Below, piece by piece: positions 5,638-11,907 of a stretch of DNA of 11,907 nt. The stretch comes from Anaerolineales bacterium (lineage in GTDB: Bacteria; Chloroflexota; Anaerolineae; Anaerolineales; UBA6663). Below the pieces are notes generated by a model, which searched no databases, had not been told where the DNA came from, and was given only the letters and a program-made list of their open reading frames with translations. The translations under genes and the position numbers were made by a program. The stretch lies in assembly GCA_017999235.1 (NCBI GenBank), contig JAGOBN010000048.1, positions 1-11,907 on the forward strand, given 5' to 3'. The stretch's first letter is position 1. The number at the start of each line of letters is the position of its first letter.

Positions 5638-6903
5638 ATGCGCGTCACCGGCCTCGACTATGTCTCCATCACCGCGCCCACCGGCAGCGCCGACCGGGTG
5701 CGCGATTTCTACGGCCTGGCCCTCGGGTTGGAGGAAGTCCCCCCGCCGGCCGGCGCGCCGGACACCGGCGGGCTGTGGTTCAACTGCGGCGGCCCCCTGC
5801 TGCATGTCAGCCTGGAAGCGGACAGCCGCGCGGCTCACCCATTGGCGTTCCGCGTGGAGGGCCTGGATGATCTGCGGGCCGCGCTCGAAGCCCACGCCTT
5901 TGCGGTGGAGCCCGAGGAGGCCGGCGCGGCGCGGCTGCGCTGCCGGGATGCCGCCGGCAACCGCGTGGTGCTGATCGCGCATGTCTCCCCGGCAGGCAGC
6001 CTGCTCACGCATCCGGAACTGGTGGCCGATTATGCGGCCGGCGATGGGGATGTGGAGCGGATCGCCGTCAGCGCGGACGGCCAATGGCTGGCGTTCGGCA
6101 CCTCGGTGGAGAACAACACCGGCCGGCCGGTGGTCACCGTCTGGCGCTGGGGCCGGCCGCAGGAGCCGGAGGTCGTCATCGACATGGCGGCCTCGGTCTG
6201 GGAGCTGGCCTTCGCGCCGACCGGCCGCGAACTGGTGGCCCTCTCCGAAGATGGCAGCCTGGAGACCTGGCGCGTGGGCGAGTTTGAGAGCGACCAGTTC
6301 GCGGAGCTGCCGGGCGGCTCCACGGGCCTGGCCTATTCACCGGACGGCACCCTGCTGGCAGTGGGCGCCGGCAACAAGGTGGAGCTCTACCGGGCCGGCC
6401 TGGACCACCTGCACACCATCCGCCCCGGCCTGGGAAAAATCCAGGCGCTGGCCTTTGACCCGGCCGGCCTGCTGGCCGTCTCGCCGGAAACCGAGCGCAT
6501 CCAGCTCTGGCAGATCCGGCCGGCCCAGCTCTCGTCCTGGGAAGTGATTGGCCACCAGGCGCCGGCCATCCAGCTCAAGGCCCATCCCTCGCAAAACATC
6601 CTGGCCGCCATCACCGACGCGGACCAACTGGTGCTGTGGAACGTGGATCAAGCGCCGGAGGAGCCGGTGGACCTGACCGGCGACCTGGCCGATATTAACG
6701 CTCTGGCCTTCAGCCCGGACGGCGCGCTGCTGGCGGCCGGCGACGAGGCCGGCCGGATCCGGCTGTGGGACTGGCACGCCCAGACGGTGGCCCGCGAGCT
6801 GGAGGCCGAACTCCCCGTGTTATCCCTGGCCTTTGCGCCCGATGGCGCGCACCTGCTGGTCGGCCACGAAGCCGCCCGGGTGCGCGTCTGGAAGATCAAG
6901 TAA
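5638..6903 (+). CDS. VOC (glyoxalase-fold) domain fused to a seven-bladed WD40 propeller
   Basis: A 421-residue two-part protein. Residues 1-115 read as a vicinal-oxygen-chelate domain with two beta-alpha-beta modules: LDYVSITAP...RDFYGLALGLEEV, then HPLAFRVEGLDDLRAAL and DAAGNRVVLIAH. Residues about 137-420 carry seven WD40-like blades. Each has a hydrophobic strand, S/A-P-D/T-G turn and a terminal W/Y-x-x: WRW171, WRV213, YRA253, WQI293, WNV336, WDW379 and WKI420, which closes one propeller. In the VOC part the usual first His ligand is Tyr8 and the usual Glu of GNRxEL is Val111, while His67 is kept. The metal site therefore looks degenerate, and the domain may bind a ligand or protein rather than catalyse. 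No signal peptide is visible, so it is probably a cytosolic scaffold. The call rests on reading motifs by eye. Confidence 0.8.
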   Translation: MRVTGLDYVSITAPTGSADRVRDFYGLALGLEEVPPPAGAPDTGGLWFNCGGPLLHVSLEADSRAAHPLAFRVEGLDDLRAALEAHAFAVEPEEAGAARLRCRDAAGNRVVLIAHVSPAGSLLTHPELVADYAAGDGDVERIAVSADGQWLAFGTSVENNTGRPVVTVWRWGRPQEPEVVIDMAASVWELAFAPTGRELVALSEDGSLETWRVGEFESDQFAELPGGSTGLAYSPDGTLLAVGAGNKVELYRAGLDHLHTIRPGLGKIQALAFDPAGLLAVSPETERIQLWQIRPAQLSSWEVIGHQAPAIQLKAHPSQNILAAITDADQLVLWNVDQAPEEPVDLTGDLADINALAFSPDGALLAAGDEAGRIRLWDWHAQTVARELEAELPVLSLAFAPDGAHLLVGHEAARVRVWKIK

Positions 6904-6950
6904 CCGCCGCGCCGAGGTTCGCGCCTCCGCAGCTCTCGTTTGGGGTCCGC

Positions 6951-9782
6951 ATGAACTTTTCACCCGCCAAGTTCGCCGAGAAATACCTGCTCGCCCGCGA
7001 GGCCGCGCTCAAAGCCAATTTCAGCAGCGGCACCACCGGCGCGGAAATCGAGCTCAACCTGCTGGACGATGACCTGAAACCCGTGCTGACCATCGGCAGC
7101 GGGCCGGATCGGCAGAGCTTCATTGATTATCTGCTGGCCAAGCATGTGCCGGCCTGGCTGGGGGAGCGCGCCCAGCGCGAGGTCTTCCACTGGATGATCG
7201 AATGGGCCACCCGCCCGTATTACTCGGCGATCGGCACGGTGTACGAGCAGCGCCTGCTGGAGGCCATCCTGCTCAATGCGCTCTCGCAGACCGGCCGCGA
7301 GTTCGGCCAGCGCCTGTACGCCTACCACGGCAACCTGCTCTACCCGGTCCACGTCGGCCACGACGCCATCCCCGGCGGCTGGAACCTGGCCAAGCGCCGC
7401 TATCTGCAGAAGTGCGTGGACTTGTACGGCGAAGCCTTGGCCACGGCCGGCATCCACGCCAATCTCTCCCTGCCCGAACCCCTGCTCAGCTGGGACTTCA
7501 TGCACCTCTCCCCCGGCGAGCGCGGCGACGGGCATCTGGATACTTACAAGAACCGCGTCTACATCGAAGCCACGCGCCTGATGCGGGCCTTCGCGGCCCT
7601 GTTCATCGCCACCAGCGCGTCCACGCCGCTGCGGCCCGAAATGCACGCCGGCCAGCCGCGGGTGGTGCTGACCGACGTCGACTCCAACCGCAACTACACT
7701 TTCCCCAACCCGGAGTCGCTGGACATCCCCAGCCTCTACCGCTCGCACGATGAGTATCTGCGCCTGTCCTATGACCTGGTGCGGCGCGGGGTGCGCTTTG
7801 GCAACAACAACTGGACGCCCGTGCGCGCCCGCTCCTTCGCGGAGCCGGTCGAGCGCCTGATCCTGACCACCTCGGACCAGCTGCACGCCATCTACCACCG
7901 CGGCCTGTACGCGGCCGGCGCCAGCGCCACGGCCGAGACCATGGCCCAGCAGATCGAGCGCGAGAACCTGCTGGCGCGCATCAACATCCCGATGGCGCGC
8001 GTGGAAATCCGCACCGATGAGGGCGGCCACCCGCTGGACCTGGATATCGCCAACCTGGCGCTCAAAGAACTGCTGTTGATCCAGTGCTACGCCGACCCGG
8101 CCTTCGCGCGCGCCTTCCGCTACGACCATGAAGACCTGGCCCGCGCGCGGCGCAACGAGGCCGCCGCCGCCCACCACGGCTTGAAGGCGGAGATTGAGAA
8201 TCCGTTCACGGGCAAACCGGTGGGCGTGCGCGATTTCCTGCGCTGGACGCTGGAGCAGGTGCGCCCGCTGGCGGAGGCCATCGACTTCTGGCCGCGCCTG
8301 CGGCCGCTGCTGGAGATGACGTCCGGCGCCCCGAACACCGCCGAGCGCCTGCGCGCCAAACTCTTGCAGGCGCTGGGCCGGTCCGAAGTGGGAGAGGGCC
8401 TGACCGTGCCGGCCGAACTGCTCAAGACGCTGGCCGTGGACCGCGAAGAGCAGGTGAAGCGCGATGTGGAGACCATCGCCTCCAGCGTGGCGGTGCTGGG
8501 CGAGGAGGCCGTGAAACTGCGCGATTTCCTGCAGCGCGCCCGCGACGACGCCCGCCACGACCCGGCCGCGCCCATCCGCTTCCGGCCGCACAGCGAGGCC
8601 GTCATCGCCGCGCATTACCCGGACAAGACCGCCGAGATCGTGGACCTGGCTCAGCAGCTGATCCGCATCCCGTCCGTCACCAACTGCCCGGAGGAGCGGC
8701 TGGAGGAAGTCCACCGCGCGGCCACCTTTGTGTTCGATTATCTGCGCGACGCCGGCCTGGACGTCACCTACTACGAGCACACCAAGTACCCGGCGGTCTT
8801 CGCCGGTTACCCTGGCCAGGCGGCCGCCCCCGTCATGCTCAGCGGCCACTTCGACGTGGTGCCGCCCGAGCCCGATGACAGCCAGTTCACGCCGCGCATT
8901 GACGGCGATTACCTGTGGGGGCGCGGCGCCGCCGACATGAAGACCGTCGTCGCCACGTATCTGGTGTGGATGAAGGACACCCTGCAGGCCGGCGGCCCGT
9001 TCCCGGGCGTCAATCTGCTGCTGGTGGGCAACGAAGAGAACGGCGAGAGCGAACCCACCGGCACGCCGCACGCCCTGGCCGATCTGGCCGCCCGCTACCC
9101 CGGCTACGCGCCCCAGCTGTTTATCGCCGGCGAGCGCACCGGCGAGAAAGGCACCGAACTGACGGGCGAGATCTGCGTGGAAAACCGCGGCGTGATGCGC
9201 TTTGAGCTGATCGCGCGCGGCGAGCGCGGCCACACCGGCGTGCGCGGCGCCAACGTGGACCTGGGCGAGCGCCTCTTCCAGGCGCGCACGGCCCTGGCCG
9301 AAGTGTTCCAGAAGCTCCTGACGCTCAAGGGCGAGGGCGGCTGGCAATCCCAGTACCGCTTCCCGTTCTTCGCCGCCGGCCAGCCCGGCGTCTACAACAT
9401 CACCGCCGATCACGCCGTGCTGGGCATCGAAATCCGGTCTATCCCGCAGGACAATCTGGCCGCCATCGCCGAACAGGCGCGCGGGATCTGCGCCCAGCTG
9501 GGTCTGGAGATCAACATCCCGGTGATGGAGGGCGGCGTGGCCTGCGCGCCGGATAACCCCTATCTGCTGAAGCTGGTGGAAGCGGCCGGCGCGGCCTATC
9601 AACACGCCCCGGTCCTGGGCAAGAAACTGCCCGGCTCCAGCGCACGCTTCGCGCCCGGCGGCCAGGCCGTGGTCTGGGGCCAGACCGGCATCGGCCCGCA
9701 CGCCAAAGACGAGCGCCACTACATCCCCAGCATCGCCGGCTATTACCGCGCGCTGGTGGAGCTCGGGCGCCGGCTGCGCTGA
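6951..9782 (+). CDS. Glutamate-cysteine-ligase-like domain fused to an M20 metallopeptidase
   Basis: A 943-residue fusion. The C-terminal part (about 558-943) is a full M20/DapE-ArgE-like amidohydrolase: GHFDVVP with His633 and Asp635, RGAADMK with bridging Asp662, NEEN with catalytic Glu695 and metal Glu696, Glu728 in AGERTG, the dimer-domain His761 and the last ligand His917 in GPHAKDERH. All dinuclear zinc residues are present. The N-terminal 450 residues resemble the glutamate-cysteine ligase superfamily: TTGAEIELNLLDD (28-40) like its G-x-E-x-E metal motif, HANLSLPEP (169-177), NNNWTPVRAR (285-294) and ARVEIRTDEGG (349-359). A charged helical linker (460-535) joins the halves. One half would make and the other cleave an amide bond. 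The start is the ATG at 6951 with GGGG upstream; no better start exists after the previous stop. The ligase assignment is weaker than the peptidase one. Confidence 0.8.
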   Translation: MNFSPAKFAEKYLLAREAALKANFSSGTTGAEIELNLLDDDLKPVLTIGSGPDRQSFIDYLLAKHVPAWLGERAQREVFHWMIEWATRPYYSAIGTVYEQRLLEAILLNALSQTGREFGQRLYAYHGNLLYPVHVGHDAIPGGWNLAKRRYLQKCVDLYGEALATAGIHANLSLPEPLLSWDFMHLSPGERGDGHLDTYKNRVYIEATRLMRAFAALFIATSASTPLRPEMHAGQPRVVLTDVDSNRNYTFPNPESLDIPSLYRSHDEYLRLSYDLVRRGVRFGNNNWTPVRARSFAEPVERLILTTSDQLHAIYHRGLYAAGASATAETMAQQIERENLLARINIPMARVEIRTDEGGHPLDLDIANLALKELLLIQCYADPAFARAFRYDHEDLARARRNEAAAAHHGLKAEIENPFTGKPVGVRDFLRWTLEQVRPLAEAIDFWPRLRPLLEMTSGAPNTAERLRAKLLQALGRSEVGEGLTVPAELLKTLAVDREEQVKRDVETIASSVAVLGEEAVKLRDFLQRARDDARHDPAAPIRFRPHSEAVIAAHYPDKTAEIVDLAQQLIRIPSVTNCPEERLEEVHRAATFVFDYLRDAGLDVTYYEHTKYPAVFAGYPGQAAAPVMLSGHFDVVPPEPDDSQFTPRIDGDYLWGRGAADMKTVVATYLVWMKDTLQAGGPFPGVNLLLVGNEENGESEPTGTPHALADLAARYPGYAPQLFIAGERTGEKGTELTGEICVENRGVMRFELIARGERGHTGVRGANVDLGERLFQARTALAEVFQKLLTLKGEGGWQSQYRFPFFAAGQPGVYNITADHAVLGIEIRSIPQDNLAAIAEQARGICAQLGLEINIPVMEGGVACAPDNPYLLKLVEAAGAAYQHAPVLGKKLPGSSARFAPGGQAVVWGQTGIGPHAKDERHYIPSIAGYYRALVELGRRLR

Positions 9783-9797
9783 TTGAGGACCACCCCC

Positions 9798-9923
9798 ATG
9801 CCGGAACAACCTCCCCGCCCGATGCTGAGCGAAGACTGGCTGGCCGTGCTGATCGCCTTCGGCGTGATTGCGCTGGCCGCCGCCGGCGTGCTGGGGCCGG
9901 CCGGCCTGCCGATCACTTTCTAA
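9798..9923 (+). CDS. Small single-helix membrane protein preceding YeiH-type transporter
   Basis: A 41-residue ORF with GAGGA upstream of its ATG at good spacing. It begins MPEQPPRPMLSEDW and continues as one hydrophobic helix (about residues 15-36). The SEDWLAVLI segment resembles, from memory, the N-terminal segment of longer YeiH/UPF0324 transporters. Here it would be a separate polypeptide, ending 10 bases before the transporter ATG. The transporter itself lacks any Shine-Dalgarno, so its translation may depend on ribosomes finishing this ORF. Not recognised as a named family; either a split-off subunit of the transporter or a coupling ORF. Confidence 0.6.
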   Translation: MPEQPPRPMLSEDWLAVLIAFGVIALAAAGVLGPAGLPITF

Positions 9924-9933
9924 ACCCTTACTT

Positions 9934-10986
9934 ATGACTCTCCCCCAACGCACCGCCTGGCCCGGCCTGCTCGCCCTCCTCAGCCTGGCCGTCCTCGCTT
10001 GGTGGCTGACCAAACAAGCCGCCGCGCTGACCTTGCCGGGCGGCATCCCCGGCCGCGCCCTGGAGTATCCGCTGTGGGCGGCGCTGGTCGGCCTGGCCGG
10101 CAACGGGCTGTTCAAGCGGGCCGGCGTCTACGCCGCTCTGGAACCCGGCCTGCGCGTGGAGCTCTTTCTCAAGATCGGCCTGGTCCTGCTGGGGGCCAGC
10201 ATCAATCTGCGGCTCCTGGCGCCCACGGCCGCCGGCGCCATCGCGCAGGGTCTGATCCTCATCACCAGCGTCTTCTTCTTCTGCTGGTGGCTGGGCGGCC
10301 GGCTGGGGCTGGATGACAAACTGCGGGCGGTCATGGCCTCGGCCATCGCCATTTGCGGCGTCTCCGCCGCGGTCGCCGCCGCCGGCTCGGTGGTGGCCAA
10401 GAAAGAACAGGTCACCTATGTGACCACCCTGGTTATCCTGGTGGCCCTGCCGCTCATGGTGATCGCGCCGGTGATCGCCGCCGGCCTGGGGCTCTCCCAA
10501 ACCGTGGCCGGCGCCTGGTTCGGCGGCAACATCGACACCACCGCGGCCGTGGTGGGCGCCGGCACCCTGTACGGCGAGACCGCGCAGCAGGTGGCGTCCA
10601 TCGTCAAGGCCACCCAGAACGCTTTGATCGGGGTGGTGACCTTTTTGCTGGCGCTGTATTTTGCGCTGGTGGTGGAGCGCCGGCCGGGCGAGCGCCCCAG
10701 CCCGCGCCAGATCTGGGACCGCTTTCCCAAGTTCGTGCTGGGCTTTGTGGCCGCGTCGGCGCTGTATTCGCTGGGCTGGGTCGACGGCGGGCGCGGCACG
10801 GCCGTGGAGGCCCTCCGCAACTGGGCCTTTACCCTGGCCTTTGTGGGGATGGGCTTGCAGCTTTCGGTCAGCGAGCTGCGGCGGATGGGCTGGCGGCCGC
10901 TGGTCGTTTTCCTGATCACCACCGTCTTCAACACGCTGGTGGCGTTGGGCGTGGCCTGGCTGATCTTCAGCCAGACGCCGGGCTGA
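9934..10986 (+). CDS. yeiH: YeiH/UPF0324 family membrane protein, putative sulfate exporter
   Basis: A 350-residue inner-membrane protein with about ten hydrophobic helices, close to the length of E. coli YeiH. Family signatures are FLKIGLVLLGASI, the ICGVSAAVAA helix, GAWFGGNIDTTAAVVGAG, VKATQNALIG, FPKFVLGF and WAFTLAFVGMGLQLS. The family is annotated as putative sulfate exporter, but evidence for the substrate is thin. ATG 9934 was chosen because it precedes the first helix. The frame continues upstream to 9868, but that part overlaps the small ORF out of frame. No ribosome-binding site is seen, so coupling to the upstream small ORF is likely. It follows the ligase-peptidase fusion and may export its product (inference). 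Confidence 0.9.
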   Translation: MTLPQRTAWPGLLALLSLAVLAWWLTKQAAALTLPGGIPGRALEYPLWAALVGLAGNGLFKRAGVYAALEPGLRVELFLKIGLVLLGASINLRLLAPTAAGAIAQGLILITSVFFFCWWLGGRLGLDDKLRAVMASAIAICGVSAAVAAAGSVVAKKEQVTYVTTLVILVALPLMVIAPVIAAGLGLSQTVAGAWFGGNIDTTAAVVGAGTLYGETAQQVASIVKATQNALIGVVTFLLALYFALVVERRPGERPSPRQIWDRFPKFVLGFVAASALYSLGWVDGGRGTAVEALRNWAFTLAFVGMGLQLSVSELRRMGWRPLVVFLITTVFNTLVALGVAWLIFSQTPG

Positions 10987-10999
10987 GCGGCCACTCCCC

Positions 11000-11863
11000 A
11001 TGCGCCTCACGCGTTACCTCACCGCCCCCGAGTTCCGCGCCCAGGCCGAGGCCTTCCTGGTTCAGCACGAGGCCGAGCACAACTTGATGCTGGGGCTGAT
11101 GACGTCGCTGGCCTTCAAGCCCGACCTATACCCCAGCCAGCCGTATTTCGCCGTGGTCACCGACGCCGGCCGGGTCAGCGCCGCCGCGCTGATGACGCCG
11201 CCCCACGGGCTGGCAGTCTCCTACGCGGCCAGCCCGGAGGCCCTGCGTCTGATTGTGGCGGATGTGGCGGCGTTTCGCCCGGAGACGCCCAGCGTGATTG
11301 GGCCGGCCGGCGCCGCCCGCTTGTGCGCCGAGCTTTGGCAGGCGCAGACCGGGCAGGGTTTCCGCCGGCAGATGGCGGAGCGGATCTATCGTCTGGAGCG
11401 CGTTATCGCCCCTGCCCCGGTGAGCGGCCAGCCCCGGCGCGTGGAGGCCGGCGACCAGTCGCTGCTATTAAGCTGGCTGGCCGCCTTTCAGATCACGGCC
11501 TTTGGCCGCGCGGACGCCGGCGCCGTGACGCGCACCGTCCACAACATGCTCACCCTGCCGCCCGAGTACCGCAGCACTTTTGTGTGGGAAGACCCTTACC
11601 CGGTCGCGCTCGTCAGCTGCGGCGGCCCCACACCGCACAGCCGGCGGGTCGGCCCGGTGTACACCCCGCCGGAGTTCCGCCGCCGGGGATATGCCAGCGC
11701 CCTGACCGCGGCGGTGAGCCAGTACATCCTGGACCAAGGCTGCCGCGTTGCGACCCTCTTCACCGATCTGGCCAACCCCACCTCCAACAAGATCTATCAG
11801 GCGATTGGCTACGAAGCGGTCTGTGACGCGGATCAGTATGAATTCACGGCCGCCGACCGCTGA
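11000..11863 (+). CDS. GNAT family N-acetyltransferase
   Basis: A 287-residue cytosolic protein. The C-terminal half (about 145-283) is a GNAT domain. Motif A is VGPVYTPPEFRRRGYASALT (217-236), with the acetyl-CoA pyrophosphate loop RRRGYA; the later segment is LFTDLANPTSNKIYQAIGY (253-271), typical of the family's motif B. The N-terminal 130 residues look like a degenerate first GNAT-like or substrate-recognition domain, as in two-domain members. It would transfer an acetyl group from acetyl-CoA to an amine; the substrate is unknown. It starts 13 bases after the transporter stop with only a weak GAG upstream, and is the last gene of the rightward series. After its stop, 11849-11870 can form a GCCGCC/GGCGGC hairpin without a T tract, so no terminator is called; 11864-11907 shows nothing else. 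Confidence 0.88.
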   Translation: MRLTRYLTAPEFRAQAEAFLVQHEAEHNLMLGLMTSLAFKPDLYPSQPYFAVVTDAGRVSAAALMTPPHGLAVSYAASPEALRLIVADVAAFRPETPSVIGPAGAARLCAELWQAQTGQGFRRQMAERIYRLERVIAPAPVSGQPRRVEAGDQSLLLSWLAAFQITAFGRADAGAVTRTVHNMLTLPPEYRSTFVWEDPYPVALVSCGGPTPHSRRVGPVYTPPEFRRRGYASALTAAVSQYILDQGCRVATLFTDLANPTSNKIYQAIGYEAVCDADQYEFTAADR

Positions 11864-11907
11864 CGGCGGCTGTGCGGCCTGCCCAAAATCTGCGCGCGAT
11901 CTTTGCC

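Noticed and set aside
6960..10115. A 1051-codon open frame on the minus strand opposite the ligase-M20 fusion.
   Set aside because: Low-complexity Gly/Ala/Arg/His/Gln composition without recognisable motifs, and it continues across gene boundaries of the plus strand. Typical GC-rich antisense shadow.
11849..11870. GCCGCC/GGCGGC hairpin at the end of the GNAT gene as a terminator.
   Set aside because: Ten-base loop, overlaps the stop codon and no T tract follows, so it does not qualify as an intrinsic terminator.

Overview
The window is a GC-rich stretch of bacterial chromosome (roughly two thirds G+C by eye) with almost no spare DNA. Gene content and base composition would suit a member of the Chloroflexota (Anaerolineae-like) or another high-GC environmental lineage. 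No marker gene is present, so this placement is tentative. I see no rRNA, tRNA, CRISPR array, insertion sequence or phage gene.

Left arm (1-2476, minus strand). A compact aromatic amino acid operon runs right to left: an AroH-type chorismate mutase followed by two tandem, clearly duplicated type I-beta DAHP synthases. Together they cover the first step of the shikimate pathway (twice) and the first step from chorismate towards phenylalanine and tyrosine.

Centre (2477-2923). This roughly 450-base divergent control region is the most informative part of the window. On the minus strand, a sigma70-like promoter drives a 24-codon leader peptide packed with Phe and Tyr codons (MNSWRRFYFYAYF, then Phe21 and Phe23). 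A 10-bp GC-rich hairpin with a U tract follows, and then the chorismate mutase gene. A competing antiterminator can be drawn, so this looks like classical ribosome-mediated transcription attenuation sensing Phe-tRNA and Tyr-tRNA. On the plus strand the same layout recurs: a near-consensus promoter, a 13-codon mini-ORF (MLRNRRTTTPFSQ) with three consecutive Thr codons, a strong terminator hairpin, then an aminotransferase gene. In both leaders the predicted transcription start falls on or next to the A of the leader ATG, so both peptides may be translated from leaderless mRNAs.

Right arm (2924-11863, plus strand). Eight co-directional genes are spaced by at most about 50 bases, sometimes overlapping, and are probably one long transcription unit under the second attenuator. 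In order they encode a fold-type I PLP aminotransferase, a Nudix hydrolase, a membrane-anchored alpha/beta hydrolase, a VOC (glyoxalase-fold) domain fused to a seven-bladed WD40 propeller, a 943-residue fusion of a glutamate-cysteine-ligase-like domain to an M20 metallopeptidase, a 41-residue single-helix membrane protein, a YeiH/UPF0324 transporter and a GNAT acetyltransferase. The two fusions are unusual. An amide-bond-forming enzyme, an amide-bond-cleaving enzyme, an aminotransferase, an acetyltransferase and an exporter-like protein could form a small amino-acid conjugate pathway, but no substrate can be read from the sequence.

All family calls come from reading motifs by eye. No database search or folding program was run.
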